Below are positions 10,549-22,416 of a stretch of 64,000 nt of DNA, piece after piece. The position numbers and the translations under genes were made by a program. How positions within the stretch are numbered: position 1 is the stretch's first letter; every line of letters begins with the position of its first letter. The DNA is taken from positions 124,001-188,000 of the forward strand of contig QPFY01000003.1 in assembly GCA_003665825.1 (NCBI GenBank). Direction: 5' to 3'. The notes beneath the pieces are model-generated. The model saw only the letters and a list, made by a program, of their open reading frames with translations. It searched no databases and was not told the DNA's origin. This DNA comes from Microbotryum silenes-acaulis. Taxonomy: Eukaryota > Basidiomycota > Microbotryomycetes > Microbotryales > Microbotryaceae.

Positions 10549-12807
10549 ATGGACCCTTCCGTGGCGCATCACCGCGTCGCTTCCAACTCGTACCGCATCG
10601 CCATGTCGCAGCAACCTCACGCGACGACGCCTTCCAGTACGACGACCGTGCATCCGCCCTCGCCTTCGAGGACGCGAGCGCTCGGGTCTCGGCGCTTCGG
10701 TTCGCTGTCGTCGTCGGCGTCGCATCGCACGTCCTCGCTCGAACGGATACGGATCTACGTGACCGACTGGTTAAGCCATCGCGTGTTGAGTCGGAGGAAC
10801 GGACCGAGGAGATGGGTAGTCCTGCTCGCCGTCGTCGTCGGCCTGTATTTGCTGCGACAATGGTCGACCGAGTCACCGGACGAACCACAATTGGCGAATC
10901 GACCGTCGAGTAGTTGGTCCTTGCTGGGGCATCGCACACCGCTCGACGTTGATACGCCCGTCGTCGATCGCGCCACGTTCGCCAAGCTCAAGCTGCTAGA
11001 GATCCATCAGGGCGCGGACGTACCCCTCGAACTGGATGGTGTAGAGCACGACGCCGAGACGAACGTCGACCACGAGCCGAAGCAAGTGCCGCTCCAATCT
11101 CCCGCACCAACACCGAGAACGCCGACTGCGACATCCGCATTGCATATCATCGGCGACGACGACGAAGCCGAATCCGAACAAGTCGTGCCTCTCGTAGCGC
11201 AACTTCCCAACGTCGCTAGACCAAACCCTACTCTGGCTGCACCATTGCCGAGAGCACCGGCGAGGGTTGTCGACGCCGAGATTTGCCCCGAACGGAATGG
11301 CGAGCCGTGTGCATTCTTGTTGGCCGCTTGGTTGGGTCAGTAGTGTTCCTGATTCTGGCCCCTCAAGTGCTGTTGCTGACTGCGAATCCTCTTCGACCCC
11401 ATAGGCGAGCAAGAAACCAAGGCTCAAACACACATCTACCAACTCGGACTGCTGGCTGTAGCACTCAACCGGACACTCGTCGTGCCCAACGTCGGCCGAT
11501 CACGACTCACGACCTGCAACCCGAGCCCGTTTGATTTCTACTACTCGAAAGACGCCCTGTCGCGCTTGGGCATCCCAGCGATCGGCCAGACCGAGCTGAT
11601 CGAATGGGCCGAAAGACGCGACCCTCCAGCGACGGGCCAAGTCGTCAGTCTTGTCACCTCCTTGGCGACCTACCCGAGAGGCGCGATCGAGATCGACAGT
11701 GCGTCGGACCCGGTCAACGTGCCCAACAAACCTTCGCGCAACATGTGCATGCGCTCGCCGAGGAGTCGGGTCGAGTTTGCCGACTACTCGCCCCTGACGA
11801 TCTACCCACCCATGGGTTATCACAAGACTGAAAAGTCACGCATGGCCTTTGGGGAAAGCGTCGTCAACACCCTGCGAAGTGAAGCCGTGGGCCAGAGGTC
11901 TTCACGAGTCAGCGCTGATCTCAAGGCAAAATACACGCTGCCCAACGTCCTAGTCTTCAACTACGAGTTGCGTTACCCGATGCTCTCGCCGAATGTAGCG
12001 GCCTCCTTCAACCCAGAAGCAGAGAAGGTCGGACCGTTCCAACACTTCCCCTACGCCGAGATTTGGAGCGACTACGCCAATTCCATCATCGCAAATCTCT
12101 CCCCCTTCATTGCGATCCACTGGCGAACCGAAACGATGAAGCCCGCAAATCTCGCCCCTTGCGCCATCTCGCTCGTCCACAAACTCGCACAACTCAAAGC
12201 CCAACACCCCTCAATCAAAACCGTTTACCTCGCGACGGATTACCCGATCGAAGACCTTGACAGCACCAGCAAGGCCTCTGTCCCCCATTCAGGCACCTAC
12301 GCCAAATTCGTCACCGAATCGCACCACAAAGTCTTCCGCAATTTCCTACGCGACTTCACTAAATCACTCCCCGACCTGACCTTGACGACGTTCGCGAAGG
12401 AGCAGGAAAAGGTCCCGCTCCCCTCGAACCTGTACGACATCTTCTCCGAGGCGATGAAGAAGCAATTGATGAAGGAGCACGACGATGTCATGCCCAAGAA
12501 ACTCATCATCGAGGAGATCGATTCGGGATTGTACGGGATTCTCGACAAGGCGATCGCGATGCGCGCTGAGGTGTTCGTCACGGGCACGATCGGGTTGACG
12601 AGCGTCACCTCAAATCAAGCATGCGCCAAGTTGAGCAGCTTCACGAACCAGGTCATCAACGCTAGGGACGAACTGCGGACGGCCCAGGACGAAGGGGCGG
12701 ACGAAGCAGAGGAAGAGACGGTCAACATGCGGCCAGGAAGATTGTGGAATCATGTCGAGTACTTTAGCATGCCGGGGGGCACATCCGTAGAGGCGTGGAG
12801 GATGTGA
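10549..12807 (+). CDS. Type II membrane glycosyltransferase, O-fucosyltransferase-like
   Basis: Two exons, 10549-11335 and 11405-12807, give 729 residues. A Ser/Thr/Arg-rich cytosolic tail precedes one membrane span (about residues 89-103, RWVVLLAVVVGLYLL) and a stem. The lumenal domain opens CAFLLAAWLGEQETKAQ, with LNRTLVVPN shortly after. FIAIHWRTETM (H501) resembles the O-FucT pattern H.R.E.DM, and YLATDYP resembles the conserved strand near the donor site. Golgi or ER location follows from the single N-terminal span. Transfer of fucose to protein is inferred from fold-level similarity only; the donor could differ. An acidic segment (DEGADEAEEE) lies near the end. The gene converges on another Golgi-type glycosyltransferase gene. 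Confidence 0.7.
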
Positions 12808-13227
12808 CGTGCAAATAATGCAACAGTAAATAGATTTTTCTCATTAGTCCAAAATAATAAAATAAAGAAAACGAGCAGAAGATTCAGCTGCAAAACCATC
12901 TTCTACTCTTTCTCATCACGTGACGTGTCACCTACTCTTTTTTATCACTCAGTCGCACCGACTTTCCATAGACCTCTCATCTCATGTATTGTCAACGAAT
13001 TTGCCACGTCGATTCAGCAACTGGCAGGAGCATCAAGCTGCTATAGTCGCTTGCTAGCTCCCGCGGAGGAACCCATCTCAGCCCAGGATCGGAGTCAAAC
13101 CCTAACGTATCTGATGCATCAATGTGTAACTACATCGGCTTAAGAGTGATCGAGCGAGCCAATCTGCAGATATGTAGCCCGCTTTTCTGTGTCGCGCCTC
13201 TGTCGAACGCTCTGTCGCCACCTGCGC
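12808..13227. other. Convergent intergenic region
   Basis: This holds the 3' ends of the two facing glycosyltransferase genes. An A/T-rich patch with aataaaataaag at about 12856 could serve 3' processing of the left gene. No further gene seen. Confidence 0.5.
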
Positions 13228-16200
13228 TCACTCCTGTTCTTCTTGGTCCTCATGTATGATCGGCCCATGCCGATGCCCCTCGAAGTTCTCCGCATCGCGA
13301 TCATCGGCCTCCGCCCCCTCTTTCTCCTCCGACGGCGAGACCCCTTCCAGAGCGACCTCATCCCCGGTTTGCGCAGATGATTCATCACTCGGAATATCGT
13401 ACTCGGGGGTGTCGTAGACCTCGTCGTCATCGTCATCGGCTTCGGGCGCCGGGTCCGCGGGGTCTGTGAGCAAGCCACAAAACAAGACGAAGGTGTCAAC
13501 AAAGATGAAGCCTGGACGGGTTGCCAAGACGGGGCCTACTGACATTGCTCGAAAAAGTCCGTCTGTCTTCGGGCCTCGAGTAAGAGCGTTTGGATGGCGA
13601 AATAAGCTGCGCGGGTCGGGAGAAGGACAGCCTAAGTATGCGGCAAAAAGATTCCTGACCAAGTATAAAACCTACCAGCGGGATGAGGCGAAGTCGTATC
13701 CGACTCCGTCCTCGGCGGGTTCTTGGCCAACTCGACCTCGTCAAACAACTTGACCAAACTCGTCCTCCAATTCATATCCTTCTCGACCATCCGGCGCCCA
13801 TTGGTGCCCAGCTTGCGTCGCAGCGAAGTGTCCTTGATGAGCTTGACCAACGCGTCGGCGTAGAGACTGGCGTCGACTCGGTCCTTGAGCTTGTGATCGA
13901 TGAGGATTCCACCGAGCGATGACGCGGAGGCCTTGCCCGTGTAATCCCCAAGTTGTTCCGGCAAAGCGCCTTCCCTCGCTGTTAGGACGGGAAGTCCCAT
14001 AGCCATCGCTTCGGCCACGGCGATCGAGACGCCTTCAGAGCGCGAAGGAAGCATGAAGATGTCCGAAGCCGCGAGATAGGGGTACGGGTCGTTGATGCCA
14101 CCCAAGACTCGAACATAGTCCCCAATCGAATGCCTGAGGATCTCGGACTTGAGAGGGGCCTCGAGCGGTCCATCCCCGACCATGATGACAACGAAATCCT
14201 CTTCGACTGCATCCAGGAGTTTGGCGACGATACTCGGGACGAGCAAAGGTCGTTTCTGCGGATCGAGCCGGCCAACGATCGTGATGACGACTGTGGCACT
14301 GGGGAGGTGAAGGAATGTCGCTTTAGCATTATTGCGCTCGCGAAGGGTGACGGGAAAGAAGCGATCCATCTCGATACCAAGCTTGACGACGCCGACGCGC
14401 TCCGGAGCGTGGCCACGCGCGATAAGGTAGTCCCGCAAATAGTGGGAGCAGGTGATCGTACGCGCCAAATGCCGGCGCAGGATCGTCGAGTATTGAGGGT
14501 AACCACCTGATTTCCATCCATCATAGGCTTCGTTGTGCAGGTACTGTGCGTGGAAAGAGCGAAGGTCAGAGAAGTAGAGCGGTCAAAAAGGAACTTTCTA
14601 CTTACATCAATAAACTCGACATCGGGCATCTGCTCCACAAGGGCAGGCATCATTTCGTAGGTCAACTGCGAGTTGGAGAGCACAATCTGATTGATGCCAC
14701 GCGATTCGACGAGGTACTTGAAGTAACGGGGGAAATCGCGGGCGCGAAGGAAGGATGGGAGTACGTGGACATCATGCGTCCACTGCAGTGCCTCGGGTCG
14801 GAGCTCGATCCCTGCCGGCGGGTCGAATAGGGTGCAGACGACTGTAACGCGATACCCCTTCTCGGCATACAAGCGGATCATGCGGACGGCGCCTACATCG
14901 GCACCCCCAAGGTAAAGCCACGGGATGACAAACATGATGCTCTTGTCCGAGGTCGCGAGGTTGCTCTCGAAGGGTTGGTCCCACACGATCCTCTCGAGCG
15001 CGCTCGAGTACTTTGGCACGCGGTGCGGGAAGTTCACTGCATCGTCGAGAAAGCGGTGCTTCTTCTGCACGGTCTCGCGCATATGAATAAAGGGTGCACT
15101 CCGCCCCGAGAATGTGTCGCCCCAGCGACTAGCCCGGAATTTGTGATCGTTGGTCCGGTACCTACGATCCCACGATGCTACTGGATCAGGGCGACGCAAC
15201 GAGGGGATGCCGACGGAAGCGACTCACCAAAACAGGGGTTCGAGCGCGGTACCACCCCAGAACCCATTCTCGGCCAAGCACATCCAAAAGTCCCAGTCCT
15301 CGCCCCCCGAAGCGAAGTTCTGTTCGTCGTATTTACACCCCGAGTCGACGACGGCTTGCGATCGGTACATCGCCGCGTTGGGTACATAGTTGCCCTGCAG
15401 TAGTTCGGTGTCCGTTTAACCAAAAAGAACTCGGCCCCACGCTCTGTCACTCGGACTTTAGGTTCAAGACTCACCTCGTTGAGGTTTCGATCATGGGAAT
15501 GAAGCCCGGTTGTGACGGTTTCGTTCGCTCCAGGACCATGCTTGATGTAGTAAAAGCCGCCGAGCTGCCAGTCCGCATTCGACTCAAGCATCCACGCCGT
15601 CTTCTCCAAACAAGTGAGTTCGAGCATGTCGTCGTCATCGAGGCTGACCAGGTACTTGGGCGGGCCGTTCGGTCGTTCGAGCAAGTGCTTCAATGCGACG
15701 TTGCGTGTCGCAGCGAGACCCTTGCTCCCGGTGTTCTTGAGCACCTTGACGCGCGGATCCTTGGCCAGGTCTGCGATCGCATCCAGTGATTCGCTGTTGT
15801 CGGTGTGGTCATCAACGATAACCCATACAAAATTCTGCAACGACTGGCCCAGCACCGTGGTCGCGGTTTCGCGCAAGATTTCGGGTCGAGGATTGTTCGT
15901 CGCGGTGATTATGCCAACGACGGGATCATCAAAGCGTGCCGCGGGCGAAAGCAAGAACTGCTTCGGCGACGGTCGATGCGGCGACATCGGATGGTTTGCG
16001 TAGTTGATCAGTCGCTCCTCATGATGCACTGGTAGAGGGTCGCTGGAAGGCGCGAAGGGTGAAGTCGCAGCGCGTACAAGAGCGGCTTTCCGGACACGTG
16101 ACGTGACGGATCTCGTTGCCTCCGTGACTGCGGTGGTCCTGTCGGATCGTGCGGACAATATCGTTTGTTTTGTCCTCGTAGGCCTTGTCCATCTCTTCTT

Positions 16201-16494
16201 CTCGAAAAGGTTTCGTTCGATCGAATGCCATGATATCAAGATGATCGCCAGGAGAATCGTGACAACTAAGAGTAGACGTGACGGCCGTAACCGCCGTTTT
16301 GAAAGGTGAACGGATGCGGATGAACCGTAGCCGTCATTGACAGAGCGCAAGTCCGGTGAAGTGTGAGACACGGACCGCCGTCTTGGAGTCTGTGTTTGAG
16401 CAAGAAATAAGAGCACGTTAGCTCTGTACTACCCACTTTGAAATGGACTGCCCCTGCGGCGAGTGGAGGTGGCCTGCATGCTGCGACGCTCCAT
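13228..16494 (-). CDS. Membrane-anchored GT2-GT4 fusion glycosyltransferase
   Basis: Six exons: 16494-16433, 16381-15475, 15394-15228, 15161-14606, 14543-13676 and 13463-13228, giving 931 residues. A basic tail and one span (about 57-73, LLLVVTILLAIILISW) lead into a GT2 domain. This has VVGIITATNNP, WVIVDDHTDN and the metal-site LVSLDDDDML, then GNYVPNAAMYR and GGEDWDFWMCLAENGFW. A GT4 domain follows: MFVIPWLYLGGADVGAV, YLHNEAYDGW, VGRLDPQKRP, VGDGPLEA and the E-x7-E site EGVSIAVAE. The C-terminus is very acidic. Two GT-A/GT-B active sites on one chain suggest successive sugar additions in the Golgi, perhaps for capsule, mannan or glycolipid; that is inference. The first exon is the least certain: the only in-frame link to ATG 16494 uses an AAG acceptor. 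Confidence 0.85.
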
Positions 16495-17531
16495 CTTTTA
16501 AGTTGGTGGTTGTCCTGGTCAAGAGCGCCGCAAAGCCGCGAGGCGTAGCATCGACTAGTCGGCATAGATCAAGACGAGCTGATCCACGTCGATTTCGGCA
16601 GATCGTCGTCGAGTCAACGTCCTCGCACCGAAACCCGTAGCGCTCCGTTCTCCTCCTGCCCTCTTAAAGCCCATGCCAGCACGGCCGCTCCGTGACGGAC
16701 TCCGCGCCGCGGGTTTGAAGACAGATCTCTGATCGGATGAGTTATCGACACGACGGGGAAGATGCAAATCGACAAACTGACACTCGGCCACGTCGACATG
16801 ATGGCGGAAAGCTGCCAAAGACCACTCCTACTACCCTCGCCGGCGAGCGAGTCTGCGATTTTCGAGAAGTGGAGGGTGTGATGTAGGAAGTGTGAAACGG
16901 TTGCTGGTGCGAGAGGAACGGCAACGAAGAGGGACTCGAGACCGTGGGACCGAGACAGGCGAACGCGCTCGGAAAAAGGGGAAGCTTCGATCATGCTCGT
17001 ATTCGGTACGAAACGCGGTAGAATGCCTATCTAAGGTGACTCAGACCAGCCAAGGCAGATTGTCTATCCAATCATCTGGTTCCTTGGACCTTGATGTTAC
17101 CAGTGAATCTTAATCCTGTCGGATTGGGAACCTCGTATATATTAGATCGACGTAGGTACTACGATGTTTGCGGTGGCGACTATATTCGGTCCTGCTGCAG
17201 TGGTCCCTGACAGATGAGACCGGTGAAAGTTGTAGCGATGACTGAGCGAGCCGAGGCTCAAGTTCATACGACATCAGTCAAGCTGCAACCGACAAGTCGT
17301 AATTCGTGAAATCTCGAGGCCCAGACACGTGCCTTGGCTTTCGTCGCGACGCGTGCCTTGATGCGGGTGCCTCGCGGCGATAATGACGTTGGCCGACTCG
17401 CCTCGTACGCTGCACGATGTCAAAGCGTCGGACGATGAATACCAGGTGCGGGCGCGGGCCGGCAGTGGGCCGGCAGCTACTTGACTTTTGACTTCTCGCC
17501 GACACACGTCGAGCCTGCCATTTACCGAGAA
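16495..17531. other. Intergenic, divergent promoters of the GT2-GT4 gene and HIS6
   Basis: No supported gene. The two flanking genes point away from each other, so both promoters lie here. A TGACTCA heptamer is at 17037-17043. Confidence 0.55.
17037..17043 (+). promoter_or_regulatory. Possible Gcn4/CPC1 site (TGACTCA)
   Basis: A perfect TGACTCA lies about 490 bp upstream of HIS6. In fungi the bZIP activator Gcn4/CpcA binds this heptamer ahead of amino-acid biosynthesis genes under starvation. One heptamer is expected several times by chance in 64 kb, so support is only the match and the context. Confidence 0.3.
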
Positions 17532-19001
17532 ATGTCTATTTTCCGCCCCTGCATCGACCTCCACAACGGACAGGTCAAGCAAATCGTCGGTGGAACGCTC
17601 GATACAGCAGACTTGACGACCAACTTTGTCTCAGAGTCAGTGTCTGTGTATTGACTTCGACTCTCCTACTTCCTCGCTGGTTGACGAAAAGCCCCTATTC
17701 TTGCTGTCCCGACGTGATCCGATCTCGCACAGGCACCCGCCGGCGTACTATGCCGACTTGTATCGGAAACATCACCTCAAGGGAGCTCATGTCATCAAGT
17801 TGGGACCAGGCAACGATCAGGCGGCACGAGAGGCGCTACAAGCGTGGCCAGGTGCGTCTGCTTCGGCACTCTGCTCGCAAAGTCGAGCATTGCCAGCACA
17901 TCACTGATCACTGACATGCACTGAACATTTCTGAAAGCAGACGCTCTGCAGCTCGGGGGCGGTATCACGGACGCGAACGCGCTCGAATGGATCGATGCTG
18001 GAGCGTCACAGGTGCGAAGAGCCCCACGTCTGGCTTCCACCACCGTCTTTAACCCACACTGACCTTCCATCTGCATGACAGGTCATCGTTACATCATACC
18101 TGTTCCCTCATTGCACCTTCGATGAGGAGCGCTTGAGAATACTAGCTGAGAAGGTGGAGAAGAAGCGATTGGTCGTTGATGTCAGGTTCGTCCGAGGGGT
18201 GCAAACGTCTGGCCTTTCGCACATTCGGGCATGACACTGACTGCGAAGCCATGCAACATACAACAACAGCTGCCGGAGAAGGGATAACAAATGGATTGTT
18301 GCCATGAACCGATGGAGAGACCTGGCCGACATGGAAGTCAACGAAGGTAGGGCAGCGAATACACAGTCAAGGCTTTAGCTTCGACGGAAGTCTGAATCGT
18401 ATTGTCCTTCGCAGAGTCGTTGTCCTTGCTATCACAGTACAGCAGGTAAGTGTCACAAAACTGGTCCAGTATCGGCAGGCGATCTCGCTCATGCTATTCG
18501 TCGATCTCGATACTGCAGCGAATTCCTTGTTCATGCCGCCGACGTCGAAGGACTCTGCCAAGGAATCGACGAGCAGTTGGTAGAGAGTGAGTGCAAAGGA
18601 ATTAGTGCCTGGATGGAACACGTTCCCAAATTTCTCACCCCAACACATCATCGTCCCACACAGAGCTCGGGCAATGGTGCAATATTCCAACGACCTACGC
18701 TGGAGGAGCACGAGGTAAAGCTTTTAGGTCGCTTCAGCACCGACGTTTCATGCGTGCTGATCTTCCTGACGCCTCCGAATCCGATCTTCACAGACATCAA
18801 AGACCTCGAACTAGTCGACCGGTTGTCCAACGGTCGAGTTGATCTAACCTTCGGAAGGTGAGTCAAGACAAGCGATCGGCCTGCCTTGGTCTGTGCTGAG
18901 TGCATATCCTGTGTCAATGTCCCAGTGCATTGGATATCTTCGGGGGGTCGCAAGTCAAGTTCAAGGATTTGGTAGAATTCAACAGACGAACGAGGTGTTA
19001 A
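17532..19001 (+). CDS. HIS6: HIS6, ProFAR isomerase of histidine biosynthesis
   Basis: Ten exons join in frame: 17532-17635, 17733-17851, 17941-18011, 18082-18185, 18270-18346, 18415-18445, 18519-18586, 18664-18714, 18794-18857 and 18926-19001. They give 254 residues, close to the yeast enzyme. The product isomerises phosphoribosylformimino-AICAR-phosphate (ProFAR) to PRFAR, the fourth step of histidine synthesis, in the cytosol. The (beta-alpha)8 barrel shows [18 protein letters not shown] with the N-terminal catalytic Asp, [41 protein letters not shown] with the second Asp, TTYAGGAR and [13 protein letters not shown]. Nine introns in a 765-nt frame is dense even for this window. It ends 174 bp from the convergent esterase gene. 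Confidence 0.95.
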
Positions 19002-19175
19002 CAGACACGATCTATGGTACATCCTGGGGTGCGCGAAGCAAATCCAACACAAGCCTCAACAATATCTCTGGTAGTTTAGGTCGACCACGGCACGTGAAAG
19101 CGCTCGTGCCATCTCTGCGATGATATAATGTCTACAGTGGTAGCATAGGTAACGTTCAACTTAGATTTAAGAAGG

Positions 19176-21518
19176 CTACTGCCCTTCCGTACCCTTCCCA
19201 GCACCACTTCCACCCGGGCTCCCGCCGTTCGTGTCATCAGCCACCTCCTCGTCCGGGGCTACAGAGACCGAGTTCCATGCAGCCAGGGCAAGGTTCACGT
19301 CACCAATCTCATCTACGCTCCTTGCTGTTTCGCGCGCCAGCTTGACATCATTGAACCCCGCCAACGAAGTCAGCGGCGGTCGCTCACCGGTGAACTCGCC
19401 CATCAGGAACCCCGAATTTTCAGCGATCTGTCGGTCTTCAGTCCTGATGCGGCGGTACTTGGCCAGATCCTTGGCGTACTTCTTGTCGAACTGTGCACGC
19501 TTGTCCAGCCATTTCCGAACTGGCTCGGGGTGGAGGTTGCCCACCGCTTCCGGGCTCATTTGGAGTGCGGGCAAGTCCGCTTCGGGTTCCAGAGGTCGAA
19601 CGCGGCCATTGACGGCGACGCGCTGGCGAATCAGGTGATGGTGGAAATGGCCAATATGGCCGCCGATGCGGACGGATCCCGTCGCCACTTCTCCCTCCCC
19701 GAGAACACTCTCCGCATCGGAGTCCGAGCTCTCGTCCTCGGAGCCAAGAGAGATGTTGTCCACCACGTCCGCCAGGTCGATGACGGAGGAAGCATGGGAA
19801 GTATCGTGACTGCGAGTGGACACCTTCTTGGCCCTCGCGATGGCCCACAATCCGAAATTGGCGCATGCGCGGTACATGTATTTGGCCGGTTCGGTGATTG
19901 AAAGTGTTGTCGTGACATGAGCAGCGCCGTCAAAGACTTGTAACTGGACGAGCGTGGGCGGGTAGTCCGTCTCGAGATGCTTTCGCTGGGATGGGTACGC
20001 GTCGAGAACGGCCTGTGACGGAGGATATCGCTGCGGTGCTGCAGCCTTGTGAGCAATGTAGATGATTTCATCGCGCAGCAGCTCGGCAGATCCAACAACC
20101 TATCAACAACACGAGGATCAGTATGCGCTGGTCTTTACTCGCATCGGAGGTAGAGGTCGAGGACGTACGATATGAAGGGGTGGAAGTCCTCCAAGCGAGC
20201 CCTGGTTGACGGGGGACACCATTGGGTGGCGTAGCATCGCATTGGGACAATACATCTGCATCTGCTCGTCCAAAAGAATTTGCTTCTCTTCTCCCTCCAG
20301 AACATAAAAGTCTTCCGGCGTTTTGAGCGGTGGCCATGCCAACGAAGGCTTGTAATGGAAACCGTCTGAGGGGATGTAGTCGCCCGCGTCGGACTCGATG
20401 ATGGAAGGAAACGAGTGCGCAAGATCGACCCAGGGGGAGATCAGGGTTGCACCGCACGGCATAGGCAGCTCGAGATCGCGGAGCAGCGTCAAGAGGACCA
20501 GTGTCAAGCCGGCACCAGAGGAATCCCCAGCAAAGACAACCATCGAAGGATCGACACCGGGGGTTTGAAGGAGTTCGAGGTAAGCCGCGAGCACGTCGAG
20601 CAGCGCACACGGAAACGGGTACTGCGGTGCGAGACGGAACGAAGGTGCAAAGGCAACACCGTTGAGTTTGCGAGCATGTCGCTGGATCTGATAGCGGTGC
20701 GTTTCCAGGCTGGAGAAGAAATGCGCGCCTCCGTGGATGTAGAAGAGTATCCTTTCAGGTGACCGATCACCTCGAGCAATCTTGTATTTTCTCATCTGGT
20801 CGATCACATGTCGTCAGAAATAGTCAGAAACGGGGACTTTTTGATATCGCATCACACAATGGCAAACACCATGTCTCACTTCGAGCCACTCGGCCGTCAG
20901 TGGCCTGCCCCTCATCGTCCACCACTTGACTCCCCCCACTTGCTCAATCGTCTTGGGATCGACCGACAAAGCTTTGACCAGGAGATGCGTCGCGCGGGAG
21001 ATGCATTCGTCCGAGATGGTGACGACGTTGCGACTCACGAACCGCGGGATGGGAACGTGGTGGGCCGTGAACTTTTGCAGCTCGCCGACTGGTATCACGT
21101 GAGAAAGGAGATCGGCGGAAGATCCCAGACCGGGGATCAGCTCGACTAAACGTGCCTTTCCCGAAGAAAATGTATATTTTCCGTATGACTCACGAGGATG
21201 CGTTGAAGCATAGAGCAGAAACTTTTTGACAATGTTGAGCCCTTCCTCGTACGAGAGCTGAGCCCTAGGTGATCCGTCCTTCTTGAGCTTGCGATGGTGC
21301 AACAAGAACTGCACAAAGCCTGCGTCAATGGGACCGCGTACATCTCATCAGCTAATAGTAACTTTGATCCCCTAAGTAGCTTCGGGACGCTCAGAAAGCG
21401 CCATGCTCCACGCTACGAGCTCCCTCGCTCGTCGAGCGGATCGCTCGATCGTCAACTGACCTCGGAGACCGGCGGGGGCAGTATGGACGGCGACACCGAC
21501 AGTGGATAGAGTAGGCAT
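19176..21518 (-). CDS. Hormone-sensitive-lipase-type alpha/beta hydrolase
   Basis: Five exons: 21518-21461, 21319-21194, 21145-20880, 20795-20169 and 20099-19176, giving 666 residues. The alpha/beta-hydrolase core has the HSL oxyanion motif IHGGAHF (H171), the nucleophile elbow GDSSG (S242) and the His-bearing FDGAAHV (H420). The acid position, normally the D of DPLRDE, reads ELLRDE, so Glu365 may act as acid. Relatives hydrolyse acylglycerols or other esters. An extra N-terminal cap of about 150 residues precedes the core. A tail of about 240 residues follows it, with an acidic DEESSDSD patch, which suggests regulation or protein contacts. Substrate and location are unknown. The intron 21193-21146 is 48 nt, stop-free and a multiple of three, so it could be retained. 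Confidence 0.85.
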
Positions 21519-22416
21519 CTTGACCGCGTATGCTTCAGCAACGACTCGACAACGCTGCTATGACTAACAGAATGTAAGCCAAGGTGGAGAGCGGAGTCAG
21601 AGAAGGAACCTGGCGCCGATCGACATTAATCACGTGGATTAGGTGGGGTCAGTCGACCCCCAGAACCCTACGGGAAATCCGCGCAACCGCAGTTAACCGG
21701 GGTCGACTTGGGCGCGACAATTGAGCAACCGCGGGCACGCAGGTCCGACTTTGGCTTGATCGTCAGAAGCCAAAGTTGACCGCGGTGTAACTGCGGTTGC
21801 GCGGATTTCCCGTAGGGCCCAGAAGGCTGATCGAGATTGTTCGAGGAGGGCGCCGCGTGTCAACGACGTCATGGCTGCTGCGCGCTGACGCGTGACGCAT
21901 GACGGCCAAGTCTGGTTGCCTGGACTCCTCGGAGTCGTCGGCCAGCGCGCGATTCCAGCTGGTCGGCCTAATTTTACACCCTCTTCTAAGAGCTTTACAG
22001 TAGTGCGGTTGGCACTTTGACATCGGGAAGTGAGGCAGCGTCCAAAAGATCGTCTAAGAGCTTGATTCAGTCACTCTGCGCCGGGTGAGCGGCGATTTCG
22101 GTCACGCACGTGTCGGCGCCCTCGTCCAATCGGTCTGGCGTGCCTGCGGCACCTGTGCAGGTCCTCGATACCCCGAGCAGCATCTCATTTTTCGTGCTCT
22201 GCTATGCGACTACTGTAAGGTGGGGAGATTCGTCGAATGTGATCATCACGATGGAGCAAGTAAAAAGACAAACAAACAACAGAAGGAACTTGAAGAAGCA
22301 CACGGAACACATGACAAGAGGTGGCGCAAAAGCATCTAGCGGAACCAGCGCCAGGAATCATCTCGGCAACCAAGGACGTCTAGAAGGAACGTCTATCTTG
22401 AATCGAATCGACACTT
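21519..22416. other. Intergenic with nested inverted repeat
   Basis: This lies between the start of the esterase gene and the end of the serine-rich gene. No gene supported. Its main content is the inverted repeat at 21666-21817. Confidence 0.55.
21666..21817. repeat. Long imperfect inverted repeat with nested hairpin
   Basis: Positions 21666-21695 are an exact reverse complement of 21788-21817 (30 of 30). The match continues imperfectly inward to about 21713 and 21769. Inside the loop, actttggctt (21748-21757) pairs with aagccaaagt (21767-21776). The structure could be a small non-autonomous mobile element or a folding RNA or DNA hairpin. No target-site duplication was identified. Confidence 0.85.

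Noticed and set aside
15178..15230. Read-through of the GT2 exon past 15228 to a stop near 15178
   Set aside because: Reading the gtgagt donor as coding loses the GT2 frame, and the tag acceptor at 15162 gives LFWYRTNDHK in frame.
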